Shown here in pieces: positions 16,098 through 24,160 of a stretch of 64,000 bases of DNA. Both the position numbers and the translations under genes were made by a program. Position 1 is the stretch's first letter. The number at the start of each line of letters is the position of its first letter. Source of the stretch: DATAAP01 sp041690495 (GTDB lineage Bacteria; Pseudomonadota; Alphaproteobacteria; CACIAM-22H2). The notes beneath the pieces are model-generated. The model was not told the DNA's origin. It ran no database searches and was given only the letters and a program-made list of their open reading frames with translations. The stretch spans positions 620,001-684,000 of the forward strand of contig JAWLHE010000001.1 of NCBI GenBank assembly GCA_041690495.1. The letters run 5' to 3'.

Positions 16098-16960
16098 GGT
16101 CGATGCTCTTCGTGCCGGGCGACAGCGACAAGAAGCTCGCCAAAAGCCGGCAGTCGGCGGCCGACGCGCTTATCCTCGACCTTGAGGATTCGGTCGCGCT
16201 GAGCCGCAAGCCGGAGGCGCGCCGCGTCACCCTGGACTTTCTCAGGTCCCGCGAAGGCGGCCAGCTTCTCTTCGTGCGGATCAATCCGCTGTCGAGCCCG
16301 TATGCCGTCGACGATCTGGCCGCCGTCGTGGCCGGGCGGCCGGACGGCATCGTGCTCCCGAAATGCGCCTCGGCCGAGGACGTCCGCGCGGTGGACCATT
16401 ATCTCGCCGCGCTCGAGGCGCGGGACGGGCTGCCCGGCGGCAAGATCCAGATCCTGCCGATCGTGACGGAAGTTGCGGGCGCGATGTTCACGCTCGGCGG
16501 ATATGCGGGGGTGAGCAGCCGGCTCTGCGGCATGATGTGGGGATGCGAGGATCTCGCCGCCGATGTCGGCGCAGTCGCCAACCGCAATCCGGACAAGACG
16601 TATCTCTCGCCCTTCGAACTCGCGCGCTCCTTGTGCCTGTACGCGGCGGCGACCGCCGGCGTCGCAGCCATCGACACCGTGTTCACGGACTTCCGCGACA
16701 CGGCGGGGCTGACGCGCGAGGCCGAGGCGGCCGTGCAGGTCGGCTTCACGGCGAAGGCCGCTATCCATCCCGACCAGGTCGAGGCCATCAATCGCGCCTT
16801 CACGCCGGACGAGGGCGCCGTCGCCTGGGCGCGGAAGGTCGTCGCCGCGTTCAACGAGGCCCCCGGCGTCGGCGTGGTCGGCATCGACGGCAAGATGATC
16901 GACCGGCCGCATCTGCGCGCCGCCGAGCGCGTTCTGGCGCGCGCGGGAGGAAAGACATGA
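16094..16960 (+). CDS. HpcH/HpaI (CitE-like) CoA-ester lyase
   Basis: 288 aa, normal for CitE-like lyases, which cleave citramalyl-, malyl- or similar CoA esters by a Mg-dependent retro-aldol reaction. Visible: RSMLFVPGDSDKKLAKS, LILDLEDSVA (CoA/Mg region), RINPLSSPYAVDDL, IVTEVAGAMFTLGGYAG with the Mg-binding Glu, and WGCEDLAADVGA with the Mg-binding Asp. ATGA overlaps join it to the MaoC gene before and the ATP-grasp gene after. With the MaoC hydratase it would hydrate and split a branched-chain acyl-CoA, for example giving pyruvate or glyoxylate plus an acyl-CoA; the exact ester is inferred. Confidence 0.88.
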   Translation: MRSMLFVPGDSDKKLAKSRQSAADALILDLEDSVALSRKPEARRVTLDFLRSREGGQLLFVRINPLSSPYAVDDLAAVVAGRPDGIVLPKCASAEDVRAVDHYLAALEARDGLPGGKIQILPIVTEVAGAMFTLGGYAGVSSRLCGMMWGCEDLAADVGAVANRNPDKTYLSPFELARSLCLYAAATAGVAAIDTVFTDFRDTAGLTREAEAAVQVGFTAKAAIHPDQVEAINRAFTPDEGAVAWARKVVAAFNEAPGVGVVGIDGKMIDRPHLRAAERVLARAGGKT

Positions 16961-17646
16961 AAGCGCGGAGCGGATCCGGGGCGTCCAGGAGGGGCGGCGT
17001 CGCGATCCGCCGGCGCCTGGAGGAATGGGCGCGCGCAGGGCGCCGCGTGGTGAATGAAGCCGACACGAAGGACATCCTGGCCGAGATCGGCATCTCGATT
17101 CCGGCGCGCGGCGGACGCAAGGGGCCGTTTGCGGTCAAGCTCGCCTCCGACAGGTTTCCGCACAAGACCGAGCACGGCCTCGTTCACCTCAATGTCGACC
17201 GCCCCGATCTGGCAAGGCTGACGAAACGGCTGCAGCGGGTCGACAAGCACGGCCGCGTTCTTGTCGAACAGATGGTCGGCAACGGCATCGGCGAGTGGAT
17301 CGTCGGCTGCAAGCACGACGCGACATTCGGGCCGATCGTCCTGTCGGGCCCCGGCGGCATCTTCGTCGAGCTTCTCGATCAGGTCGAGATCCGGCTCGCC
17401 CCGACGGCGATCAAGACGGCGCGGGCGATGGTCGAGGCGGGCTACGGGCGCCGCCTTCTCGGCGGCCTGCGGGGGAAGCCGCCCGGCGATGCCGGCGCCC
17501 TGGCCGATATTGTGGTCAAGCTTTCCCGGTTCTTCGCGGATCACAGCGATCTCGTGGAGGAGGTCGAAATCAATCCGGTGATCGTGCGGCCGAAGGAGCA
17601 GGGCGTCGTCGCCGCGGACGCGCTGCTGGTTCTGAAGCGGGCGTAG
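16957..17646 (+). CDS. ATP-grasp acyl-CoA synthetase beta-type subunit (NDP-forming)
   Basis: 229 aa, the size of a free ATP-grasp_5 subunit of ADP-forming acyl-CoA synthetases. Visible: EADTKDILAEIGISIPARGG, FAVKLASDRFPHKTEHG with the family His-Lys pair, and the Mg/ATP segment EEVEINPVIV at the C-terminus. The matching CoA-binding alpha-type protein is in the other operon (812-2203), which carries the same operator. The first about 25 residues are basic and unlike the family, so the true start may be slightly downstream; ATG at 16957 is kept because it overlaps the lyase stop. Confidence 0.85.
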   Translation: MKARSGSGASRRGGVAIRRRLEEWARAGRRVVNEADTKDILAEIGISIPARGGRKGPFAVKLASDRFPHKTEHGLVHLNVDRPDLARLTKRLQRVDKHGRVLVEQMVGNGIGEWIVGCKHDATFGPIVLSGPGGIFVELLDQVEIRLAPTAIKTARAMVEAGYGRRLLGGLRGKPPGDAGALADIVVKLSRFFADHSDLVEEVEINPVIVRPKEQGVVAADALLVLKRA

Positions 17647-17676
17647 CGGCCCGGATCTGCGCGGGAAGGAGTATCG

Positions 17677-18471
17677 ATGCACGTGGACTACGAGCACCTA
17701 AGGGCCGAGATCCAGGACGGTGGCCTGGCGCTGGTCACGCTGAACCGGCCCGAAGTCATGAATGCGTTCAACACGAAGATGGCCCGGGAGATCGCTGACT
17801 TCTTCGGACGCGCGGGCGACGAGGACTCGGGCGTCCGGGCCGTCGTGCTGACGGGAGCCGGCGATCGCGCCTTCTGCGCGGGCGCCGACCTCAAAGAACG
17901 AAACAACATGGCGGATGCGGAGTGGTCGAAGCAGCACGTCGTCTTCGAGCGGATGTTCGAGGCCATCCTCGAATGCCCCCTTCCGGTGATCGCGGCGGTG
18001 AATGGTCTGGCCTATGGCGGCGGCGGCGAGCTGGCGGCCGCCTGCGACTTCGCATATGCGGCGCGTTCGGCGCGATTCGCCCAGCGCGAGGTCGCGCTCG
18101 CAATCTTTCCCGGCGGCGGCGGAACCCAGTTGATGCCGCGAATCATGGGACCGAAGCGGGCCAACGAGCTCATTCTCACCGGTCAGCCGATCGACGCTCA
18201 GACGGCGCTGGCATGGGGTCTCGTCAATCGCGTTTTCGACGATTCCGCGGTCGTCGGCGAGGCGCTCAAGACCGCGCGCGCAATCTGCGACAACGGCCCG
18301 CTTGCCGTCCGTCAGGCCAAGAAGTCGATGCGCTGCGGGCTCGAGATGGACCTCAGGACCGGGCTCGTCTTCGAGCGGGAGGCCTACCACCGCCTGATCG
18401 GGTCGGACGACCGACGCGAGGGTATTGCCGCATTCAATGAAAAGCGCAAGCCGCGCTACACGGGACACTGA
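17677..18471 (+). CDS. Enoyl-CoA hydratase, classical crotonase
   Basis: 264 aa. Unlike the two minus-strand crotonases, this one keeps both catalytic glutamates: GGGGELAAACDFAYA and FAQREVALAIFPGGGGTQ. The oxyanion segments DRAFCAGADLKERN and VNGLAYGGGG are complete. It should hydrate a trans-2-enoyl-CoA to a 3-hydroxyacyl-CoA. Shine-Dalgarno AAGGAG precedes the ATG; it begins 30 bp after the ATP-grasp gene and ends 1 bp before the second MaoC gene. Confidence 0.92.
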   Translation: MHVDYEHLRAEIQDGGLALVTLNRPEVMNAFNTKMAREIADFFGRAGDEDSGVRAVVLTGAGDRAFCAGADLKERNNMADAEWSKQHVVFERMFEAILECPLPVIAAVNGLAYGGGGELAAACDFAYAARSARFAQREVALAIFPGGGGTQLMPRIMGPKRANELILTGQPIDAQTALAWGLVNRVFDDSAVVGEALKTARAICDNGPLAVRQAKKSMRCGLEMDLRTGLVFEREAYHRLIGSDDRREGIAAFNEKRKPRYTGH

Positions 18472-18472
18472 G

Positions 18473-18940
18473 ATGATCGATCGGCCTTATCCCGAGCTTG
18501 CCATCGGGCAGAAAATGGTTTCGCGCGGCCGCACCATCACGGAGACCGATGTCGTCAACTTCTGCATGCTGACCGGCAACTGGCTGGAGCTGCATTCGAA
18601 CGTCGAATTCGCGAAGCACACCCTTTATGGCCAGCGCCTGGTCCAGGGAAGCCTGGTCTTTTCGATCGTCAACGCGCTGCTGCCGTTCGATCCGTCGGTC
18701 GTAGAGGCATTCTACGGCGTCGACCGGCTGCGGTTCACGCGGCCGACCTTCATCGGCGATACGCTTCATTCGGTTGCGGAGGTCATCCGCCTCAAGGACC
18801 GCGGCGAGAAGCACGGCGTGGCGACTTCGCTTCTTTCCGGCGTCAACCAGCGGAACGAAGTGGTCATGACGTGCGAATTCAGCCTCCTGATCCGCAAGGC
18901 CCGTTTGCTGGCGGGTCCAAGCAGCGAGAAGATGTCATGA
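18473..18940 (+). CDS. MaoC-like dehydratase/thioesterase (hot-dog fold)
   Basis: 155 aa from ATG at 18473, directly after the crotonase stop. Hot-dog protein with ITETDVVNFCMLTGNWLELH (residues about 21-40), a degenerate hydratase-2 motif (TGNWLELH in place of SGDxNPLH), and FTRPTFIGDTL later. It may hydrate or bind a branched acyl-CoA. The altered motif makes the reaction uncertain. The stop overlaps the acyl-CoA dehydrogenase start by 4 bp. Confidence 0.8.
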   Translation: MIDRPYPELAIGQKMVSRGRTITETDVVNFCMLTGNWLELHSNVEFAKHTLYGQRLVQGSLVFSIVNALLPFDPSVVEAFYGVDRLRFTRPTFIGDTLHSVAEVIRLKDRGEKHGVATSLLSGVNQRNEVVMTCEFSLLIRKARLLAGPSSEKMS

Positions 18941-20076
18941 ACTTCCTCAACGAGAACCAGGCCATGTGGCGCGAGACCGTCCAGCGCTTCATGGAGGAGC
19001 AGATCGGCCGCGAGTACATTCGCAAGTGCGACATGGAACGGGCCTACCCTTACGAGGCATACGAGAAGATCGCGAAGGCGGGCTGGCTGCGTCTCCTCAT
19101 TCCGGAGTCGGCGGGCGGCGACGGCGGCGACATCTTCGACTACGCCCTGATGTGCGAAGGGCTGGGCAAGTTCGGCTTCGACTTCGCGGCAGCGGTGCAG
19201 GTGCCGACCTTCACCGCCATGAACATCGTCCACCACGGCACGGCCGAGCAGAAGGAGAAGTTCCTCGCCCCCTTCATGCGTGGCGAGATCCGGTTCTCGA
19301 TCTCGATCTCCGAGCCCGAGGCCGGGTCCGACGCGGCGAACACGAAGACGCGCGCGACGCGGGAAGGAGACCACCTGGTCCTTCGCGGCCAGAAGCTGTG
19401 GTGCAGCGGCGCCGCCGCGAAGAACGTCGTCATCGCGATGCTCGTGCGGACCGCCCAGGCCGATTCCAAATACAAGGGATTGTCCGTTCTCCTCGTGCCC
19501 AACGACACGCCGGGCGTGACGATCCGGAAGCTGCCGACCTTGGCCCGCCGTTCGACCGGAACGACCGAGATCTTCCTCGACGAGGCGCGTGTGCCTGTCT
19601 CGTCGATCCTTGGAAGCGACGGCGATGGCTGGAAGATCATCACCGAGCACCTGGAGCTGGAGCGGATCGCGATCTCCGCGGCGTATGTGGGAAACGCGCA
19701 GACCGCCGTCGACGATGCCTTGAGGTTCGCGCACGACCGGGTTCAGTTCGGACGTCCGATCATCGAGTTCCAGGTGCTGCGGCACATGATCGCCGACATG
19801 CAGACGCAGGTGGATGCGGCGCGTCTGATGGTCTACCGGGCCGCGAGCCTGGCAGCGGCAGGGCAGCCCTGCACGCGGGAGGTCGCGATGGCAAAGCTGT
19901 TCGCCTCGGAGACGTTGCAGACGGTTTCGCGGAACGGCATGCAGATCATGGGCGGCCACGGGATGCTGCCCGAAGCGGACATGGAGAGGTATTTCCGCGA
20001 GGGCATGCAGTGCACGATCGGCGGCGGCACGTCGCAGATCCAGCGCACCATCATCGCCAAGACCATGCGGCTTTGA
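18937..20076 (+). CDS. Acyl-CoA dehydrogenase, IVD/LCAD-type catalytic base
   Basis: 379 aa. FAD/substrate segments FSISISEPEAGSDAANT and RVQFGRPIIEFQV and the C-terminal IGGGTSQIQR are clear. The catalytic Glu of YEGT enzymes is absent: that position is Gly363. However Glu242 in ELERIAIS lies where isovaleryl- and long-chain acyl-CoA dehydrogenases carry their base, so the enzyme is probably active and prefers a branched or bulky substrate. ATG at 18937 overlaps the MaoC stop. Last gene of the operon; a GC hairpin follows. Confidence 0.9.
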   Translation: MNFLNENQAMWRETVQRFMEEQIGREYIRKCDMERAYPYEAYEKIAKAGWLRLLIPESAGGDGGDIFDYALMCEGLGKFGFDFAAAVQVPTFTAMNIVHHGTAEQKEKFLAPFMRGEIRFSISISEPEAGSDAANTKTRATREGDHLVLRGQKLWCSGAAAKNVVIAMLVRTAQADSKYKGLSVLLVPNDTPGVTIRKLPTLARRSTGTTEIFLDEARVPVSSILGSDGDGWKIITEHLELERIAISAAYVGNAQTAVDDALRFAHDRVQFGRPIIEFQVLRHMIADMQTQVDAARLMVYRAASLAAAGQPCTREVAMAKLFASETLQTVSRNGMQIMGGHGMLPEADMERYFREGMQCTIGGGTSQIQRTIIAKTMRL

Positions 20077-20079
20077 GGG

Positions 20080-20109
20080 GCGAGCGCGGACACGGTTCCC
20101 CGCGCTCGC
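20080..20109 (+). terminator. GC-rich hairpin after the island
   Basis: GCGAGCGCGG (20080-20089) pairs with CCGCGCTCGC (20100-20109) around a 10-base loop, in the convergent gap between the acyl-CoA dehydrogenase and the YeeE gene. There is no U-run, so it may stop or pause transcription only weakly. Confidence 0.4.
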
Positions 20110-20142
20110 ATTCGACGGGAAAGGGCGGGGCGCGCCGGCGCC

Positions 20143-21189
20143 TCACCGCAGGCTGCGTTCCACGAGCCAGTAAAGACCGGCGCGCGCGCCGGCAAAGATG
20201 GCGCCGATCGCAAGCAGCGAGGCGAGGGACAGCGTCGATATGCCCGTCAGTCCTTGTCCGATGGTGCAGCCGAGCGCGGTGATGCCTCCCGTTCCCATGA
20301 GTGTCGCGCCGGCGAGGTGCCGCTTCATCTCGCGCGCGTCGTCATAGGCCTCCCATCGGAACTCGCCGGCTCGGCGCGCCGCCAGGAGGGCGCCGGCAAG
20401 CACGCCGATCACCGAGCCTTCCATGAAGTCGACCCGCGCGCCGGAGGCCGCCATGACGAAGACGAGCGTTTCGCCCAGCGGCGCGACGAAGCTGAAGGAT
20501 TCGACGCGCATCGGATCGAACGGATCGTCCCCCGCAACGCCGGTAACCCACCAGCCGAACACGACCACGGCGCCGATTGTCGCTCCGGCGAGGGCGAGGC
20601 TTCGGCGCGCGACGAGCTGGCCCCGCCACAGCGCGAAGATCAGGAGCGCCGCGACGAGCGCCGCCGCCACGGCCACGGTCCCCGCGCGCCCCGATGCGCC
20701 GGCAAGGCTCGGGCCGCCGATCGATGCGGCATCGAGGCGGAACGGCTCGATCAGGATCACGCGCCCGATTCCGGTGAGTCCGCGCATCGCCGCATATGCG
20801 GCCACCGCGATGACGAGAAAGACGACGACCGCGCGAAGATCTCCGCCGCCGCAGCGCAGGAGAGTGCCGTAGCTGCAGGTTCCGACCAGGGCCATTCCGA
20901 AGCCGAACATCAGGCCGCCGACGATCGCTCCCAGCCATCCGATCTCGGCACCCAGATAGATGGATCTGTCGAGATCGACGACCCCGGCAAGGGCCATCGT
21001 CTGCGTCAGGGCGATGGCCAGCGCCGCGGCGAACGCCCAGGCCCGCAGCCGCGTCCAGTCGGCGGCGTAGACCGCGTCCTCGATGGCGCCCAGCGTGCAG
21101 AAGCGGCCGCGGCGCCCGGCATAGCCGAGCACAGCTCCGCCGGCCATGCCGAGCGCAAAGCGCACGAGGTGCGCGGGAATTTCATCCAT
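20143..21189 (-). CDS. YeeE/YedE-family thiosulfate/sulfur-compound transporter
   Basis: 348 aa inner-membrane protein with about nine hydrophobic segments. It has the cysteine motifs typical of YeeE/YedE channels: GRFCTLGAIED, GTCSYGTLLRCGGGD and GCTIGQGLTG. YeeE of E. coli and Spirochaeta imports thiosulfate. Last gene of the leftward sox operon, 71 bp after the ArsR gene. It would bring thiosulfate or related sulfur into the cytoplasm, or a sulfur product of the periplasmic Sox chain; the direction is inferred from the family. Confidence 0.88.
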   Translation of the reverse strand: MDEIPAHLVRFALGMAGGAVLGYAGRRGRFCTLGAIEDAVYAADWTRLRAWAFAAALAIALTQTMALAGVVDLDRSIYLGAEIGWLGAIVGGLMFGFGMALVGTCSYGTLLRCGGGDLRAVVVFLVIAVAAYAAMRGLTGIGRVILIEPFRLDAASIGGPSLAGASGRAGTVAVAAALVAALLIFALWRGQLVARRSLALAGATIGAVVVFGWWVTGVAGDDPFDPMRVESFSFVAPLGETLVFVMAASGARVDFMEGSVIGVLAGALLAARRAGEFRWEAYDDAREMKRHLAGATLMGTGGITALGCTIGQGLTGISTLSLASLLAIGAIFAGARAGLYWLVERSLR

Positions 21190-21260
21190 GGCGCCGACGG
21201 CGCCTCGTCACTGCTGCCGCGCCGGGCGGCCGTTTCGCGCGACCGTGGCTGTCGCCCGCA

Positions 21261-21617
21261 TCACCTTCGACCCGGCCGGCAGAACACGCGGTGCAGAACG
21301 GAAATCACCTCGCGCACCTCGGGGCGCGCCAATGAATAATAGATGTTCTTTCCGTCGCGTCGGACTTCGACGAGGTCGTCGGCACGAAGACGGGCCAGCT
21401 GCTGGGACACCGCCGGCTGTCGCAGGTTCAGAAGCTCTTCGAGCTCGGTGACTGTCTTCTCTCCCTCCACCAGAAGGCAAAGGATGACAAGCCGCGCCTC
21501 GTGCGTGAATGCCTTCAGGAACTCGCTTGCCGCGCGTGCCTGCTCGAGAAGCTCGTCCGCATCGGCCTCGGGCGATCGCTCCGCGACCGCGCTACTGGTG
21601 CTGCGTTTCGTAATCAT
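21261..21617 (-). CDS. soxR: ArsR-family persulfide-responsive repressor (SoxR/SqrR/BigR type)
   Basis: 118 aa winged-helix protein: HEARLVILCLLVEGEKTV, recognition region LRQPAVSQQLARLRADDLV and wing RRDGKNIYYSL. Cys47 and Cys113 are 66 residues apart, the spacing of the two cysteines that form a tetrasulfide in SqrR and BigR, which repress sulfide/thiosulfate genes until reactive sulfur links the thiols. No metal-binding ArsR motif is seen. It lies inside the sox operon after the SoxS-like gene (19 bp) and would control the divergent sox promoters. The symbol follows the Paracoccus sox nomenclature, not the redox SoxR of enterics. Confidence 0.88.
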   Translation of the reverse strand: MITKRSTSSAVAERSPEADADELLEQARAASEFLKAFTHEARLVILCLLVEGEKTVTELEELLNLRQPAVSQQLARLRADDLVEVRRDGKNIYYSLARPEVREVISVLHRVFCRPGRR

Positions 21618-21636
21618 GGATCCGATCTGGGTTGGG

Positions 21637-22059
21637 TCATCGCTGGTTGGGATACAGTTCGTTCAGCAGGGCCTCGAGGCGTCCCCAGAAGAAGTCCTCG
21701 CCCGGATAGCCTTCGATCCGCCCGCGCTCGCCGCCGTTCTCGATCAGGATGAAGGTCGGCGTGAACCGGACCGGCTTCGCCAGGTTCAGGTCCGAGAGCG
21801 CCGGATCGCGCTTGTCGACCGGCCTCAACGCGGCGCGCCGGCCCTCGGCAGTCCTGTCGTAGACGGGGCGGATCTCCTGATCCCACAGGCGGCAATAGGA
21901 ACATCCCGGCTCATAAACGTAGACGAGCTCCGCGGCGCCCGCCTGTCCCGGAAGGAACGCGACGAGCGCAAGGGCGCCGCCCCGGGCGGCGCGGCCGAAG
22001 CCGCGAAGATGCCACCGCATTCGTCCGAGCGCCCGAAGACCTGTGACCGCATTCGACAT
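21637..22059 (-). CDS. soxS: SoxS-like periplasmic thioredoxin
   Basis: 140 aa with a N-terminal hydrophobic export segment (about residues 28-43, ending GQAGAAE) and a thioredoxin-like fold with the active site YEPGCSYCRLWDQE. SoxS proteins of this kind keep SoxY or other Sox thiols active by reducing mixed disulfides in the periplasm. The C-terminal cis-Pro region PTFILIENG is present. It starts 1 bp after the DsrE-like gene and is 19 bp before the repressor gene. Confidence 0.85.
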   Translation of the reverse strand: MSNAVTGLRALGRMRWHLRGFGRAARGGALALVAFLPGQAGAAELVYVYEPGCSYCRLWDQEIRPVYDRTAEGRRAALRPVDKRDPALSDLNLAKPVRFTPTFILIENGGERGRIEGYPGEDFFWGRLEALLNELYPNQR

Positions 22060-22060
22060 C

Positions 22061-22576
22061 TCAGCCGACTTTCAGGTAGCTGAAGCCCTTCGACTGGAGT
22101 TCCGCCACGGTCGCGACGCCCGACGGGACGAACTTGAGGAACGGATCCTTTCGCGTCCTGGCCGGATCGATACCCAGTCGATCGTACGTGATCCGGCAGA
22201 GATAGGCCTCGGCGCCGTACTTTGCCAGGCCGACGAAGCGCTTGTAGAGCTCCGGATCGATCGCCTCGTTCTCCCAGGGCGTGCCGGACAGGGTCTCGAG
22301 GAAGAACTTGACGCCGGGCCCGTGCGCAACGACGACGAGCTTGAGCCTGAAGCTGTCGTAATCGTATGCGGAGTAGTGGTTCAGCATGTTCTGCATCATG
22401 TGCGAGAACCGCTGCGGATCGCCGAAGTCGCAATGGTAGAGGCAGGCGAAATCGGCATCCTTGGCGACGCTGCCGGGATCGATCTGCACGGGGCTGGACC
22501 GGGCGCTCCGCGACGTCGCCAGCAGGGCGCCGGACGCAGCCAGGGCTCCAATGAGGTCACGTCTGCTGGTCGACAT
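22061..22576 (-). CDS. Exported DsrE-like sulfur-relay protein
   Basis: 171 aa. The N-terminus STSRRDLIGALAASGALLATS is a Tat-type signal, followed by a DsrE/DsrF-like domain: FACLYHCDFGDPQRFSHMM, VVVAHGPGVKFFL and a conserved-position Cys in AYLCRITYDRL. DsrE-family proteins carry sulfur as a cysteine persulfide. Location in the periplasm, between soxX and the SoxS-like gene, suggests that it accepts or hands on sulfane sulfur during Sox turnover. A second exported family member is encoded at 30232-30684. Confidence 0.75.
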   Translation of the reverse strand: MSTSRRDLIGALAASGALLATSRSARSSPVQIDPGSVAKDADFACLYHCDFGDPQRFSHMMQNMLNHYSAYDYDSFRLKLVVVAHGPGVKFFLETLSGTPWENEAIDPELYKRFVGLAKYGAEAYLCRITYDRLGIDPARTRKDPFLKFVPSGVATVAELQSKGFSYLKVG

Positions 22577-22699
22577 TCGCGTTCCTTCCGTTTCGTGCGA
22601 TTGTCCCCCCGCTGGTGCCCGGATGCCAGTCCTCCCGGTCCGCCGTCGATCCGCAAGCGACGCCGCGCCGGCTCCCGGCGCGGCGTCGCGCGGAACGCG

Positions 22700-23323
22700 T
22701 CACTGGCCCTTGTTTACGGGCGAGTCCGGATCGAGGAGATAGGCGACGTAGTCCTTGATGTCGTCCGGGTTGAGCACCTTGTTGTGTCCGAACCGCGGCA
22801 TGTTCGAGCACGCCAGGGTTGCCTGCGGGTTGAAGATCTTCTCGTAGACCTCCTTCTGCGCCTCCGGCGTGTTGCCCTTCGCCTTGCCGTAGCCGAGCAG
22901 GCTGGGCCCCAGCGTGCCGTAGCTGATCTCGGTCGGCGAGAGCTGATGGCACGCGTAGCAATTGCCGCCCGCGGCCCGCTTCGGATTGTCGCGCATCCGG
23001 AAGCCGTAACCGGACAACGCGCCTTTCTCACCCTTCTTCCAGTCGCCCATGTAGCGGCCGTCGGCCGGATAGACGATGGACGCCTTCTCGCGCGACATGA
23101 TCGTCTCCGCCACGTTCCCGGGCGGGACATTGCGATGGACGGAGCAGGCGCGCATCGTCTCGTCCTGGTCGATTCGCGCCTGCAGCTCCGGGCTCAGCTT
23201 GAGCCAGCTCTGCGCGACCGCCTTGTCGACCGCTGCCGTGCTGACGGATGCCTTGTCCTGCGCTGTCGCCGCGCCTGCAAGGGCTGCGGCCGTGACGATG
23301 GCGCCGATGATGATCTTTTTCAT
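22700..23323 (-). CDS. soxX: SoxX, c-type cytochrome subunit of SoxAX
   Basis: 207 aa. Signal peptide (IIIGAIVTAAALAGAATAQ), then a c-type haem site NCYACHQL (Cys122, Cys125, His126) and a likely axial Met in ACSNMPRFGHN. With SoxA it forms the haem protein that couples thiosulfate oxidatively to the SoxY cysteine. Encoded 18 bp after soxA on the same strand. The insertion before the haem site is longer than in the shortest SoxX proteins but the order of elements fits the family. Confidence 0.93.
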   Translation of the reverse strand: MKKIIIGAIVTAAALAGAATAQDKASVSTAAVDKAVAQSWLKLSPELQARIDQDETMRACSVHRNVPPGNVAETIMSREKASIVYPADGRYMGDWKKGEKGALSGYGFRMRDNPKRAAGGNCYACHQLSPTEISYGTLGPSLLGYGKAKGNTPEAQKEVYEKIFNPQATLACSNMPRFGHNKVLNPDDIKDYVAYLLDPDSPVNKGQ

Positions 23324-23341
23324 GGTCAGATGCTCCGTCCG

Positions 23342-24160
23342 TCAGCGCTTGATCGAGGGGACCTGAATCTCGCCACCTTCCGCCTTCTTGGTCAGATAGG
23401 TGATGAGCGCGACGGTCACCGGCGAGCCGTATTCGACATCCGGCATGCGCATCTGCCAGAGACAGTCCCACATCCGGTGCTGCATCGTGCGGAGCGTGTT
23501 CTGCGAGACGCGGTACGTGGGCCACGAGCCCATCGTCGCCTTCGCTTCCTCGGGCACGGCGAACGTCGGCAGCTTCTGAAGCCGGATGCGCGCTCCCGGC
23601 TGGGCATGGCAGGTCTGGCACGAGAAATCCATCACGCTCGAGCGGCGATGGAAGAGAGCGTCGCCGAGCGCGTAGGCTTCTTTCTCCTTCGGATGGGCCA
23701 GCGGAAGCGAGAATCTCATCCCTTCCGATTTGTTCGCGATGAAGGCGACGAGCGCCTCCATGTCGGACTCGCGGCCCGGCGAGGAGAATTTCCGCTTCTT
23801 TATGTCGGCGGTGTCGAGACCCTGTATGGTCTCCATGCACCAGAGGAGACGGGACTCGAGGTCCATTACCCTGTCGGCATCGGCGAAGTAGCGCGGCAAC
23901 CTGGCGTAGGCGCCTTCGAGCTTTCCGGGCCCTTCGCCGAGATCGCATTTCTCCAGCGAAACGTTCTTCGTCCCGCGCTTCTGCGACCAAAGCTCCTCGC
24001 CGCGATCGACAAACAGATATCCCGGATTCGACATCGGATCCGAGAGCATCTCGCGATATTTTTCGAGCGCCTTCTCGGTGTCGTCGGCCTGCGCCAAGGC
24101 AACCGAGCTGGCGGTGATCGCAACACATGCGGCTGCGAGTAATGTCCGACCGATTTTCAC
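23342..24160 (-). CDS. soxA: SoxA, mono-haem c-type cytochrome subunit of SoxAX
   Basis: 272 aa from GTG at 24160, chosen because GGAGGG lies 8 bp upstream and the product then starts with a signal peptide (RTLLAAACVAITASSVALAQA). One haem-binding site is present, CQTCH (Cys181, Cys184, His185). In place of an N-terminal second haem there are Cys72 and Cys108, which would pair as a disulfide as in single-haem SoxA proteins. Cys233 in MWDCLWQMR is the likely persulfide-modified haem ligand that acts in thiosulfate coupling. First gene of the leftward sox operon. Confidence 0.93.
   Translation of the reverse strand: MKIGRTLLAAACVAITASSVALAQADDTEKALEKYREMLSDPMSNPGYLFVDRGEELWSQKRGTKNVSLEKCDLGEGPGKLEGAYARLPRYFADADRVMDLESRLLWCMETIQGLDTADIKKRKFSSPGRESDMEALVAFIANKSEGMRFSLPLAHPKEKEAYALGDALFHRRSSVMDFSCQTCHAQPGARIRLQKLPTFAVPEEAKATMGSWPTYRVSQNTLRTMQHRMWDCLWQMRMPDVEYGSPVTVALITYLTKKAEGGEIQVPSIKR

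Noticed and set aside
9468..20076. Assignment of the island to the acyclic terpene (Atu/Liu) pathway
   Set aside because: Geranyl-CoA or methylcrotonyl-CoA carboxylase subunits and HMG-CoA lyase are not present, so AtuA family membership alone is not enough.
22043..24142. 699-residue plus-strand frame across the sox genes
   Set aside because: Antisense to soxX, soxA and the DsrE-like gene, which have haem and signal motifs.
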